This document shows positions 34,894 through 47,134 of a DNA stretch of 64,000 nucleotides, piece after piece. Position 1 is the stretch's first letter, and each line of letters starts with the position of its first letter. Below the pieces are notes generated by a model. That model was given only the letters and a program-made list of their open reading frames with translations. It was not told the DNA's origin and did no database searches. The position numbers and the translations under genes were made by a program. The stretch is from Adiantum capillus-veneris (lineage: Eukaryota; Streptophyta; Polypodiopsida; Polypodiales; Pteridaceae): the NCBI GenBank assembly GCA_014529385.2, contig CM043960.1:23555896-23619895 (forward strand), written 5' to 3'.

Positions 34894-35502
34894 AAAATCT
34901 GACAAAAGATTATGAATTGTCGCTTAGATTGAACGAAATATGGGTTCTATTAAATGTAGTTGACTTTTTATAAAGTCAAACACTAAGAAGGATATTACTT
35001 AAGACTCACAAAATCTGACAAAAGATTATGAATTATCGCTTAGATTGAACTTAATATGGGTTCCATTAAATGTGGTTGATTTTGCACAAAGTCAAACATT
35101 AAGAAGGATATTACTTAAGACTCAGAAAATATGACAAAAGATTATGAATTATTGCTTAGATTGAACTAAATATGGGTTTTATTAAATGTGGTTGACTTTG
35201 CACAAAGTCAAACATTAAGAAGAATCTACTAACATAATATAGCGGAAGGGAGAGTCCTTTACACGTGTTGCAATCTGTGATCTGAAAGCTAAAGTTCAAA
35301 ACAAAAACAAGCTCTTTTGCACGCGGTAAAGAGGGAGAGAGAGAGAGAGAGAGAGACCGCCGAAGACGACCGACTGTACTAGTACTAAAATATGACAAAA
35401 GATTATGAATTATCGTTTAGATTGAACTAAATATGGGTTCTATTAAATGTGGTTGACTTTCCGCAAAGCCAAACACTAAGAAGGATACTACTTAAGACTA
35501 GT
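34894..35502 (+). repeat. 116-bp satellite, four units, one interrupted
   Basis: Units start with AAAAT(C/A)TGACAAAAGATTATG at 34894, 35010, 35126 and 35387. The first three are strictly 116 bp apart. Each unit contains TTAGATTGAAC, ATATGGGTT and an AAAGTCAAACA(C/T)TAAGAAG block. A foreign piece of about 160 bp with a GA run (35225-35386) splits the end of unit 3 from unit 4. No coding capacity. It is a local satellite, not a CRISPR array, because there are no unique spacers. Confidence 0.92.
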
Positions 35503-35644
35503 ATATTTCTCCACCCACTATTGTGAGTTCAACAAAAAGAAGAAGAAAAAGGCTACTTATTGGTCTGTTTCATTTGCATTAGGTGGAATCTCTCTAGATT
35601 CCACATCTTCCAAAGCTTGCACCATGTAAAATCAATGTCGTCCT

Positions 35645-35710
35645 TCACTGAAGCTCGAACTCAGGAGCCGAAGGTCGGAGAGAGCATTATCCCCCTAAGC
35701 CATGCCATCG
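35645..35710 (-). repeat. tRNA-derived SINE-like remnant
   Basis: On the minus strand TGGCTTAGGGGGATAATGC (35684-35702) resembles an A box. GAGTTCGAGCTT (35651-35662) resembles a B box. Confidence 0.4.
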
Positions 35711-35974
35711 TGAGAGGATGCCTGCAATGCATGCGAAACTTCAAGTTTTTAAAAAAATCCTTGCATGCACCCTCTAAAAACCTTGTGTGCGCTTTTGTGA
35801 GCTGGAAGCCACACTGGGCACTTGCATCTGTTACACCTCTTGCATGGTGAGCCTCCTCACCATGCACCACCTGTCATGCTGCCACCTTGCTTGCCTAACA
35901 CCCTCCTATTTCATTCCAAACGGCATATCTACAAAGATTTTTTCTAATGAAAATGGCTCAAAATCGTTCCACCC

Positions 35975-36320
35975 TACTAAATTAAATTTCTCCAAAGATT
36001 AAAATATTTGTAGCTTTTCATAAGAAGACTCATTTCTTATCCATATAGGATGCTAAATTGAGAATTTGAGTTGATTATGTAGGCTTTGTAGGTAATTTGT
36101 GACAAACTACATGCTAAGCGCACAAAAACGGATCTCAATTGTCAAAAAAGAATAATGTCACAAATTACATGCTAAGCATGCAAAAAAGGATCTCAATTGT
36201 AAAAAAGGAATAAAGATTTAAAAATCTTGAACAATCCAACCAAAATGGATAAAGGGTCTTTTGGGAAATTTTCAAATTTGAGGAGTATTTTGAGAGGGTA
36301 TTTTGGTACTTTTTCCGATT
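35975..36320. mobile_element. Second MITE copy, inverted and truncated
   Basis: The sequence is the reverse complement of 26170-26500, from AAATTTCTCCAAAGATTAA to the terminal GGTATTTTGGTA block at about 36300. Shared phrases include GATGCTAAAT, TTTGAGTTGAT and CAAATTACATGCTAAGC. One terminal repeat is missing. A piece of about 60 bp around ACATGCTAAGC and GATCTCAATTGT is duplicated in tandem (36105 and 36166). Confidence 0.75.
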
Positions 36321-37335
36321 TGTTAATATGTTATTCAACCCAAAGTGGTATCTCGCCTTAATGACGCTCCTCACAATCAATAAAGGAAACCAAAAAACCA
36401 ATTAACTTATAAAATAAATAAAGGAAAAGTTTTTCCTTGGCTTTTCCCTTTCTCTTAGCCGAAGGGATCTTTCAATATTTCCTTTAATTCAACCCAAAAA
36501 CAACGTTTGGCACGCCTACTACCTTGGTATATTTCACATAATATTAATCAGTTTTTTTGAATCTCTATCACACAAACGATACAATCCCAAAGTATCTCAC
36601 ACTATATTAAATTAGCTTTTTTGAATTTCTATCGCACAAACAATACAATCCCATAGTATGGGACAGACGGACATCACAATATGCACATGGAAATTTAAAA
36701 ATAAGTGATTATGGAAGAAGAATACTTGCATCTCATGCATAAATACAATTTTTTTGTATAAAAAATAGAACTTTGCTACGACTTTTAACAAATTGTATCC
36801 TCAAGAACATCTTTTCTTCTACTCGATAGGAAAAATTTAAGAAACATCTTGAGATGCCCCACAAACCCCAACCACATGCTTCGCCTATCCACAGGTATGA
36901 AGAATGCCGGTTGAGCATGACCTTGCTTGCTTCATGTATCCATTGCTATTGAGAATTCCATGGACTCATGCTTTTCTCTCTCGAGAGTATGTGTTCTTTT
37001 CTTTGAACCAAATGATGGAAGTATGCTTAACAAGAACAAAACATCACGATTTGTGATTCTAAAATGCAACTGAATTTTTTTTTTTTGCAAATTATACTCG
37101 TCATGGAACAATCCCCAAAGTGGCTTTGAAAGACCCAAAAAAAAAAGGCCCAATTCCATAAAGCAAAACACATGATAGTACCTAACATCCACACATATTG
37201 CTACACAATGCCCTGTAATGAACACATATATATGTGCACACATTTATCTCTCTTTACACACACCTCATTACCATGGTCTTTGTCATCCTATCTCACATCA
37301 CCGAGAAGACCCGTGTCACCATGTCATGAATAGAA

Positions 37336-37370
<35 letters not shown>

Positions 37371-38115
37371 CTGTTTTACTTAAATATTTACTAGACATAA
37401 ATGAACTTTTACGTTCAAAGGGCAGCTGGCTTTAGAAAAGTGACAATGATAAGCACAAAAACAACTCAATCTTAGAATTATTTTCATGCATGGCTATAAG
37501 AATGAGATCTCATCCTAGTGTAAAGGTACGATGGTCAAACTAAGTTGTTTGTTCCATGAATTGGCAAGAGTCTGGTTTCTCAAAGCCGGACATTTGCTTT
37601 AAGCCAAAAAATTCCAATAAAGGATAGAGTCCTCACCTACATCCATTCAAGCAAGACAACATATACATTAGCTTTGAATGTGTTTTATAGGTGTTAATGC
37701 ACTATGTCAGTTGCATGTCCAGCTTACAATTTTTTAATTTAAAACAAACGTCCAGAGTGCCTATGTACTCCAATATAAGGTGTGTGTTTTTCTATCATTT
37801 CAAAAGACAATATCCCTTTGACTTATGGAAGTAAATATATGTATGGTTCCTATATAGCCCCATTTTAATTAGACCTTAAATAAAAAATTAACGCACATAT
37901 CATTCTGATGAGAAGGCCACCACCTCTTCTGATCAAAGTGTCCCCAAACCAAAATCAGTCCCAAACACCTAAAATATTTTGCAAGGTATTTGTTTAGTCA
38001 AAGCAACTCATCAACGCGGTATTCTTCTTATCGTCTTTCTCCATAAAGTCATAGTAGTCTGATATCAAACTCAATCCTTCAAAAAAAACATATCTTAGGT
38101 TTAGGCATTGGATTT
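36321..38115. other. Gene-free AT-rich spacer
   Basis: No coding region. A block around TCACA(T/C)AATATTAAT.AG.TTTTTTGAAT.TCTATC is duplicated (36533 and 36596, about 63 bp apart). A TG microsatellite occupies about 37341-37368. Confidence 0.55.
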
Positions 38116-39708
38116 TTTCATAATAACTAATATCTAATTCTCCTAAATGATTTTCGTATGTTAAACTGATGATTTAATATGGGGAAGTACCACAAGGGAG
38201 AAAAACCTAGAATATTGGTAAGGGTGGCAGATCAATCTCAATAGGGATCCAAAGGAGAGAAAATAGGGATCCAAAGGGGGACAGTCTTCCAAAGAGCAAT
38301 GTGCATGAATGGTGCTATAAAGACCCTAAGGTTCAGCCCATTAAGACTTCCAAAAGTTAAGGTTTCAAATTTCAATTAAAAATTCCATTCGTAAATTTTA
38401 GGAAATTTGGATGCTTGTGGGAAGACTCAAAAGTCTTCCCACATCTCTATCAAAGAGGGAGCGAGCCTTAAAGGTAGGGTAAGAGAGAGAAGAAGTGAGA
38501 GAAACACACACTGTCCCAAGCTCCCTTTACACAAAGGGCATAATGGACACATATCCGGCTCCTAGGCCAGTTGCCCCCAAATCCTCATTCAAATCCTATT
38601 GGATAGCCAAAGAGGTGGACCAATATGAATTAGGCTAGAGTAACTTTAGTCTAATTGATTTAAAAACACTTTATAAAAGAACCAATGAAAATTAAGTTCC
38701 CTAGAAGACTATTAGATAGCCTGCCAAGGGGTCCAATGAGAATTAAGCAGCCCAATGGCTTGCTTAATTCCTATTGGCCAGAAGACAAAAAGGTCCAATG
38801 GGAATTGAAATGAATTATTCTAATTACCTAAGATCTCACTAAAGGGGAAAGAAAAAGGTTGTCAGAAGGCTCTTGTTTCTGCGTCTTACTTCCTATTGGC
38901 TAAGCTTGGCATGAGCCAATGAGGGACCAACAAGAGGAAATAGCAAGAGGGGTCGACCAAGAGAGAGAGGGGGCTGATTTTGCAAAGGCATTATGGCACA
39001 CACACTCACACAAACTCATGTGTGACGTAAAGAAGACTATCTCCTTCTCAAGCTTCAATGGAAAGCTCATCATCTACTCCAAGCTTGTGAGAAGGGAGGC
39101 CTACACCAACAACTCTTGGCTTTGTGATGCAAATCCAACCAAGAGCTAAGCTCCAATGCATGCTCATTGCCTCTACCACGCTAATTACTAAGCTATGCTA
39201 AGCTATTAAGAGTGATTATGTGACAAAAAACACTTCTTTCTAGTAAGAATACGTCTTTTTCCTCTAGATCTACTCTCATACCCCGCTTGCTCTCACCATC
39301 TTCGAAGGTGTGTGAGGTCTTGGTTCCGAGACCGTGAGGGAATGGATGGTGTGTTTTTCAAGTGTAAGCTTGGTGCTTGAAGCTTCCATCTTCATTGCAC
39401 TAGCAAGTTATTGAAGGAACACAAAGTATTGTATTTTAAATGTCTCCCTTGATGGGGGAAACCTATAATACAAAGCCTTTTCGAGGGGGGAGTGGCTCCT
39501 TGTAAATCGGGTCCTTAAGTGTTGTCAATTGTTCTATTTCTCTCTCTTTTCAAGTATTGTCAATGCCAAATTAGCTAGGTGTAAATTGCTATGTTTCTTT
39601 CTCAATAAAGTACTCTCTCTATGCACATTAGGAACTTGTTCTTAATGAAATGCTCACTATGTTATCAATTTCCGCTACACACAAGTTACTAGTGCATTAA
39701 ATGTTACA
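38116..39708 (+). mobile_element. 5' LTR of a decayed gypsy element (family B)
   Basis: About 1593 bp, close in length to and colinear with the young LTR at 48007-49597. It has lost the leading TG (now TT) but keeps the end ATGTTACA. It is followed at 39710-39721 by TGGTATCAGAGC. An ATTGG-N17-CCAAT module is intact at 38598-38624, and further partly mutated ones follow. Confidence 0.88.
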
Positions 39709-40104
39709 TTGGTATCAGAGCTATTGGTTTCTCTTTTCTTGCTCAAGAAGAGAGGTCCTCAAGCTTGCTAAAAATGGTTGGTGTTATTAATTGCAAAAGA
39801 GTAAGTAGAATAGGGATTTTTGATCCTTGAAGCACGCCTGGTTTATGCAGTTAACGGGGACACCGTCGAGAGCTATGGTTTTAATAATGGATTCGTACAG
39901 GGCTTGCTTATGGCTTAACCATTATTGAGCTATTAGAAGCTTGACAAGAACCGGTTCTCTCTTGGCTCTGTTGAACCCTCTCTATTCCTTCAATTAATAA
40001 TATTTGAGCCACGGGTATAGATGCTGGAGTGCTTATCTTTGAAGGTAAAGAGAAGTAGCAACTAGGGCTTGAAGTGCCAAAGTATAAGTTAAAATTTGCT
40101 AGTA
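39709..40104 (+). other. Gypsy primer-binding site and leader
   Basis: TGGTATCAGAGC (39710-39721) is the initiator-tRNA-Met primer-binding site. The leader aligns with 49598-50013 of the young element, including GTTAACGGGG and GAGCTATTAGAAGCTTGAC. Confidence 0.85.
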
Positions 40105-41898
40105 TGGCTGGCAACCCATCCCTCCAAGGTGAAGTGCTATAGCAATCGCGCACTCATGGTATTCTCCAAACTCCCCACCAAGAAGAGAGAGTACCTAGGA
40201 ATCCTTCTAGTGAGACTTCCAAAAGAGGACTCTCTCCGATAAGGGAAGAAAAAGAGGACCCTTATGAAGGGCTCAAAAATATACTACTCGATGACGCATC
40301 TCCTTCCCAAAGGAGAACTCAAGTTTCAATGGTAGAGCCCCCACCGAAAGAATGAGAAAGAAGTGAGTCTCCTGTCACTTCGACGGAGATGGCTCCACAA
40401 AGACGGCGGGTAAAACGCTCTCCAACACCCCCTAAACGGAGAAGACCATCGCATAATTCTCTACACCATAGTTCAAAGAGGGACGAGAGAAAACAAGAGA
40501 AGAAAAAGGCGAGAAAGAGGTCACCCTCTTCTCCATCTTCTTCATCCTCTTCCTCTTTTGAAGAAAGTGATGGTGCAGACAAGGAGGAACAAGGGAAGAA
40601 AAATGCAAGAAAGAGGTCACCCTCTTCTCCATCCTCCTCATATTCCTTCTCTTCTGAAGAAAGTGATGGTGCAGCTCTTGAACCACCTGAATGAAGAGGC
40701 CATAGGAAATCCTATGCCCCATGGAATAGGTCGTCCAAGCTCAAAAAGTTCAAAGAGAGAGGAAAGAACATCTGTTTCCTTACCTAGAAGGAACTTTTGG
40801 TGCTACGGACAAAGTATTGGCCTTTATCCAACAATTCAATGCGGTGTTTGGAGATGAGGGCTTCATGGAGTCCAATAAGCTATGTCATGTAGCCATACAT
40901 TTTCAAAAGTCCACCAAACAATGGTGGTCTAGCCTACGGGCAAACGGTGAAGTTCCACAAATATGGAAAGCTTTAAGAGCTTCCATCATGAAGTAGTTTT
41001 TGGCTACTGATGCCAAAGACAAAGTACTCACGGAATGAAGAATCTTGAATCTCTCTTCCTACAAATCTATACACAAATATGTAGACAAGTTCTAGGACTT
41101 ACATCTTGAAGCCACTGTCTTCAAAAAGATGGATTTTGGAGAACAAAAACAACAATTTTGTGCAGGTTCAACTGAGGATATGGCGGAGTATGTTAACTCC
41201 CAAAGGCCATGCACCATATCTACCGTCATAGACCATACCATGGTGGCTTCACGAATCAATTTCCAACAAGGGGCTAAGAGAAATCCTAAGCCCACAGAAA
41301 AAAAGGACCGTAACGAATCTTAAGGGGAAGGAAAAAATGTCCAAAAGTCTCCCAAAGGCAACGCCAACAACAACAAAGCTAAGGAGAAGGGAGTTTATAA
41401 AGGCAAAAATAAACTCTATCCTGAAGAGCTAGAGCGTTATTGGAAAGATAACCGTTGTTTCAAGTGCGAGGAGCAAGGGCACCTATCGTGCTTTCCCCCA
41501 CAAGAATACACGTAATGAGCCTCCCAGAGCTACCTTGGTCAAAATTCTAGAAGAGGATGCTCATCACAAAGGATCTCCTCTATGCCGTGCTCGGGGAAAG
41601 GTAAGAGAACATGATGCTTTTATTCTCTTTGACCCTTGTTCTACTCACAATTTCATATCAGAGAGTTGGCCACCAAGCTAGGCATCCAAGCCTATGAGAT
41701 GGGAGATGTCCTACGTGTTGATGGTGCTTTAAAGGGGCAAGAAGCCTCAGTCACTCGCTTAGTTGGGAAATTGAGGCTCCATGTCCAAAGCTATGTGGAC
41801 AAGGTGGATTTCTTTATATCTCCTCTCAAGCACGAGGATGTAATCCTAGGGGCACCATGGTTTGATCGCATGGCTGCCAATGTTGAATCCCTAAAAGG
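40105..41898 (+). pseudogene. Decayed gypsy gag-protease
   Basis: Starts at ATGGCTGGCAACCC, where the first 37 or so gag codons of the young copy are deleted. It then matches Gag: the Arg/Ser-rich part (ARKRSPSSPSSSSS), the capsid-like part, the zinc knuckle (CFKC followed by a frame change) and protease (DPCSTHNFIS, where the young copy has DPGS). Many stops occur, several of the TGG-to-TGA or TAG and CAG-to-TAG type. It breaks off just after the protease at the duplicated segment. Reverse transcriptase, RNase H and integrase are absent. Confidence 0.88.
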
Positions 41899-42677
41899 CA
41901 AGAAAGAGGTCAACCTGTTCTCCATCCTCCTCATACTCTTCCACTTCTAAAGAAAGTGATTGTGCAGTTCTTGAACCACCTAAAAGAAGAGGCCATAGGA
42001 AATCCTATGCCGCATGGAAGAGGTCATCCAAGCTCAAAAAGTTCAAAGAGGGAGGAAAGAACATATCTTTCCTTACCTACGATGGCACTTTTGGTGCTAC
42101 GGACAAAGTCTTGGCCTTTATCCAACAATTTGATGCGGCATTTGGAGATGAGGGCTTCATGGAGTCCTCTAAGATATGTCATGTAGCCATACATTTGCAA
42201 AAGTCCGCTAGACAATGGTGGTCTAGCCTACGGGCAAACGGTGAAGCTCCATGAATATGGAAAGCTTTAAGAGCTTCCATCATGAAGTAGTTTTTGGCTA
42301 CCGATGCCAAAGACAAAGTACTCACCGAATGGCGAAGCTTGAAGCTCTCTCCCTACAAATCTATTCACAAATATGTAGACAAGTTTTAGAACTTACATCT
42401 CAAAAAGCCACTGTCTTCAAAAAGATGGATTGTGGAGAATGAAAACAACAATTTTGTGTGGGTTTAACTGAGGATATGGCGGAGTATGTTAACTCCCAAA
42501 GGCCACGCACCATATCTACGGTCATTCCATATCATGGTGGCTTCGCGAATCAATTTCGAACAAGGGGCTAAGAGAAATCCTAAGCCCACAAAAAACAAGG
42601 ACTGTAACGAATCTTAAGGGGAAGGACAAAATGTCCAAAAGTCTCCCAAAGGCAACGCCAACAACAACAAAGCCATT
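41899..42677 (+). pseudogene. Second partial gag in the same element
   Basis: From AAGAAAGAGGTCA onward this repeats the gag segment found at about 40604-41380, offset about 1295 bp. It runs from the Ser-rich stretch through the capsid-like part to CAACAACAACAAAGCC, then changes abruptly to unrelated DNA. The two copies differ at several sites and indels; for example this one keeps GCATGGAAGAGG and GAGGGAGG. So either the duplication is old or the piece comes from another element by recombination. Confidence 0.85.
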
Positions 42678-43501
42678 TAATTCCCAGCTTTGGTAGAACT
42701 CCAGATTATTACTTTTGACCACCCAAAAACCTTGGCTAAGGTATAAAAGCCAATTTTTGTAAGTTTTTTATAAGTTTTTGGATAAGAAATACACAGCGTG
42801 AGCTAACGGCGCTCACTTCTCTCCTTCTCACGCTTCCTACTCCCTCTCCGGTTGTCACATTGCGAATGGGTTTGTTGCATTGCAACCGTATGTAAGAGCT
42901 CTGCGCATTGACATAAGCCATTCACAGTATTTCGTAGCTTTTGGCGTCGCCGACCCACGGCCTAATTTCACCATAACTAGGAATTTATACTTTTAAAACA
43001 AAAACCAAGCATAGGTGGGGTATTGGGGCATCGTTGCTAAGCATTTAGGTGCATTCTGGGTCGAAAACGACTAGGTCAAAAATCCACTGCTGGTAATAAT
43101 CGCAATTTTGGAACTTGACCTAAAGTGGGGTTTGAGGCCATAGGCATGTGTGCTTAGGTCTTATAAACTTGTCCTAGAAGTTTCGTTACGTTTGGATGTC
43201 ATTTGATGCTGTAACGGATGTGATTTGTTTGCCGATGAGCGATTGGCTTTTGGTGATTTCAGTCACTTGAGTGTAACCTGAGTTAGATGCAAGTTGTTAG
43301 TTGTTTTCCGAGAGATTGACAACCTCTTGTAGCCTCTATGCACTAGTCGAGTCAGCTTCGTCCCATGGTTTGACAAATTAATCGTGGTTCTCGCTAATAC
43401 TGCAATAAGATAGGATGGTGAGATTAGACATGCGTCCCACATTTGGCTTCTAGTGCTTCCAATGCTTTTTCATATCTGATTTTGCATTCTTTGTCTGGCA
43501 C
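42678..43501. other. Non-coding sequence after the gag remnant
   Basis: A TATA-like GGTATAAAAGCC lies at 42738-42749, but no gene start follows. The rest is unrecognised and lies downstream of the minus-strand gene remnant. GGTAATAATCGCAATTTTGG at 43092 resembles one half of the 47-kb palindromes. Confidence 0.5.
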
Positions 43502-46500
43502 TTAGAAAAACTGGATGGTGACTTTGTTTTTGAGTTCTACTGCCGAGTAGCCTACAAATCTGGCTGTGAGGTTGCTTATCACCGACGCAAAAATCTTCGT
43601 TCGCCAGGTGAAAAAGCCAGTGTAGAAGGCCTCCTCAAAATTTAGCATATTGTGCGAGGGCAGAAACATGCATCGAGCATAAAAGCCATAAAGAACTTCC
43701 TCTGAGGGCTTCCCACTTAGATCATAGCATAGACCTTTGTTTCCTTCCAAAAATGAGAGCCATGGGGCTCCTGTCTGCTCAGGATCATTGAAGACTTGTA
43801 TGAAAGTAAGTGACATCCTACAGATTTTGTATAGAATTGCGTATGAGAGATCTGGCAGACTTTTGAAGAATGTCATGGCGCCCGTTAGGGTTTTTACCAT
43901 GTATTCTTCTGTTGCTTGGCCTCTCTCTGGAGCTGGCAGCCAGGGAAAGTTTAGCCATGTTGGACTCTTCTTCTGCAGTGCTTCGTGTGCTTGCCATGCC
44001 CTTACTCGAGATACAGGACAAAATGTTGGATCTTTCTAAATGGCCACAGGTGCTCTCGTGAACAAAATCAAGTATCTTGGGTTCTTGTTCAACCGGCTTA
44101 GCCTCCACTTCGGGTGGTCTTTATCTGCGCCATTTTCTTGCATATCTCTGTATAATCTTTCCTTTACCTGTAAGAGTTCAACCTTGATGAGAGGGTATGG
44201 CAGGGATTGTTGGTGCCATTGAGCATTGATTCGATTGGGAGTGAGCTGTGTGACGTTGACAGAGTGTAGAACTCTCAACTCCCAATCCATAGCTGCCTTC
44301 CACTACTCATCTACCTCCAAGGCGATCTTCTCCTTTAGTGAATCTTCCTCAGCCTTTGACAGTTGGACCATCGGCACTGTGTCTTCCTCTGTAATTTGGA
44401 TTTGAAAATCTTCTTCCCCACTCGGCTCTGCTATAGACTGCGTCTCAAAGTCAGCAAATGAGACTGAGGGGATTTTCACTTGGGGCGGCTCTGAAGTACC
44501 TACCTCCTCCTGTATATCCCGCTTTCCATCTCTGAGGAGTTGGTTTACTCTTTTCAATTTTGCAATCTCTTAAAGGAGCTCCTCCTCTCTTTGGACCCGC
44601 ATGAGCGCCAGGTCTCTGCGTTGTGACTGCTCCAACTTCAACTCCATCTCTTAATCTTTGTTTTTCTTCTCAAGTGCTTTATACACCTCATCTGTTCCCT
44701 TGATCAAGGCCACGGCTGGATTTTCTTAATTGCCGCAAGAAAGTGGCCCGATCATTAATTCTTTGTTCCAATACTGTAGAGATGCGTTTGCTACATCTAA
44801 TTGTACTTGAATCTTTTGAGCTGACAGAGAGGTGGTAAGAAGTTCATAGGTCACTTCTGTAAACTGTTCATCTTTCACCTTGCAGGCATCAGATAGCTTA
44901 GTCAGGAGGTCACCCAACTCCTCCATTTCCTTCTGTTGGCTATCCTTGGCTATCTAATGTCGTTCTGCTTCAGTCTTTAGCTCTTGTACCTGATTTTGGA
45001 GATCAGTAATTGAAGCCATTCTATCTTCTAGCTCTCCTTGAAGAGCATCAATGACCATTTCTAATTCTTTGGCTTTAGTACTGTGGTTAAAGGCTACTGA
45101 GAGGAGTTTCTCCGTCATGATCTGCATCTGCCTTGCATACACGTTCACTTGTAGAATGACTTCATCATTGGTTTGCCATTCTTCTTGTCTTGCAAGTTGA
45201 GATGGGCCGGCAGCCTCTTGTGTTGCTTCTTGCTGTGTCGTTATTGCTGGTGTGTCTATAGAGATGGTTGCTTCCTGGCCATCCTGAGGTTTTGAAACCT
45301 CCGCAGTTTCTGGCTGAGTGGAGACAAGCTGTGTGGTCTCAACCCTTATAGTTTCTTCAGTTGTAAGCCTTCCTGCCTTCTCAATGTCGGTTTCTTCCTC
45401 ATGTGTAGTGGTTTGATCCTTTTCTTTATCTTCTTCTTTATCAGTTTCATCTACCGGCTTGTGAGTTTCCTCGGCTATCTATTCTGGTGCTGGTTCAACT
45501 TCCTTTTCTTCATGTTGCTCGGCGTGGTCAGTTTGTTGTGTAGCTTCAGTTTGGTGGGTGAACTCAGACTCTTTTTCCGTGTCAGTCTTGGCCTCTTCAG
45601 TGGTCTCTTGGCCTGGCGGTGATGATGGTGGAGTGGGCATGGGCTGGTCCTGTTGTTCCAGCGACAGTGAGGTGGGTCGGGGAGATGCCTGGCCTTGCTC
45701 TTGAGTTGCTGCTTCCTCAACTTTCTTGGCCGCTTCTTCCACCTCTTTCAACTTCAAGGTCTTTGCCTCTTGGTAGATTCTTTCTAAATGATCCTTGGGA
45801 TCCTCGGCCTCTTTCCTTGAATGATGTTTAGTTCGAAGTCCCTTCAAGCCGGTGGGTACCAACTTTTCTGGTTCTTTTCCTCGCGCTTGCCTAGTGCGCT
45901 GATATGCTTGTTTTTCTCTTTCAAATCTTGCTTTGCTTTTGAGCGGGCTCCTCTTGGTGGGCAGCCACAACTTTTTGCTTCATTTCTTCCCTCCTAGATC
46001 TTTTTTCTTCGTTGTTAGAGCTTTCACTGCTATGCTGCTTGGATGAACTGTCATCAGATTCATCATCCGATTTACATGATCGCTTACCAGATCTTGTAGA
46101 TCTTGGAGAGGGTGGAGCTGCCAAGATCCATGTGTTCTGATCCGGGGCAGGCGGTAGGTTGTCGGCCATGCCGATTGCATGATAGGCTATTCTGGTCAAG
46201 ACTTCAGGTGCGCCCAAGTAGGTTATCTTTCCCTCCTTCTTGGTAGCCTTCAATATCGTCAACACATACTGCACGTGGTCCACAGGTTGTCTGGTGGTTG
46301 ACTTCAAAACTTGTGTAAAAGTGGTGGCCACGGTGTGATTTGGTGTCGTGTACCGTGGTGGCCTTTTCGCCAAGAAATGGAAATGTTGGTGGTATAGATG
46401 GGCTGGCTCTTCCACCTGCTTGTGGATGAGATCGGCAAATGTAGCTGCAACTGTTTTCTTTGTAAACGTGTCCGTTGTTTTCCTATCTCTTGCCCGCATG

Positions 46501-46947
46501 GTCATGCCTTCAGTGGGCAATCTGAGTGCCTCTACCACTATTTCCTTTGTTATCACAACCTCTACCTTATTTCCTTGGTTGTCCGAGAGTTAGCAGTTCC
46601 GTCTTCCTTGATGGTGGACAGAAGCTCGTAAGCTTTCTGAAAGTCTACTCCGTAGGGCTCTTGTTCATAGAAGTGTCGGAGTCCCAACCTGCAGTTAGCC
46701 TCTTTGGTTTCTGGCTTTGCTGCACATCATAAACCTCTTTGGGCAGGAGCTGCAAATCCACCGGATGCCCTTCTTCACTCTTAAATCTGCCCGTGAAGAC
46801 CATGGTGTGGTGTTCTTTCAACTGTTCTTTAGAAAGATAAGATGCCTTTGCTGCCTTTACTGACTCGGGGTCCAGTTGATACGGGGGTAGTTCTTGCAGT
46901 TTCTCCTTTTGGTTTAACTTCTTCTTGGCCTTCTCCGCGGCTTGCAT
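43502..46947 (-). pseudogene. Large unrecognised gene remnant (about 1150 codons)
   Basis: The minus strand reads as one long protein. From ATG (46947) come a charged N-terminus (MQAAEKAKKKLNQKEK) and a globular region (EPYGVDFQKAYELLSTI, ITKEIVVEALRLPTEG, HKQVEEPAHLYHQHFHFLAK, KITYLGAPEVLTRIAYHA). Then follow a Ser/acidic stretch, a Pro/Glu/Gln-rich linker, a probable coiled coil (KAKELEMVIDALQGELED, DLQNQVQELKTEAE) and a C-terminal region (SYAILYKICRMSLTFIQV, GKPSEEVLYGFYARCMF, NFEEAFYTGFFTWRTKI). Frame changes occur near 46700, 46595 and 45945. From there to 43502 a single frame holds seven in-frame stops, all TAG or TAA. I do not recognise the family. A Gag-like or cargo protein of a large retroelement is possible. 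Confidence 0.6.
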
Positions 46948-47134
46948 TGCTCCTATTCAGTGAATAGAGTGCAAAGTTAGCGGAGTTGTCAGATTTTTTT
47001 CCAAAATGCCCTTTTAGACTGAAATGCTGATAATCTGGTCCAAATTGCGTCAAATCAATTTTTGAACAAACAAAGATGCATAAAATCATGCAAGGAGCAA
47101 AACTGTATGGTCAAAACAAAAATTTGCAGCCAAA

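Noticed and set aside
34894-35502. Regular repeats that might suggest a CRISPR array
   Set aside because: Units are 116 bp and contiguous with no unique spacers, in a eukaryotic context; it is a satellite.
42738-42749. TATA box GGTATAAAAGCC as a gene promoter
   Set aside because: No coding region or LTR could be placed downstream on the plus strand.
43502-45945. Alternative genetic code or stop-codon recoding to explain TAG/TAA in one frame
   Set aside because: The neighbourhood is decaying mobile DNA, frameshifts are also present, and C-to-T change at Gln codons explains the stops more simply.
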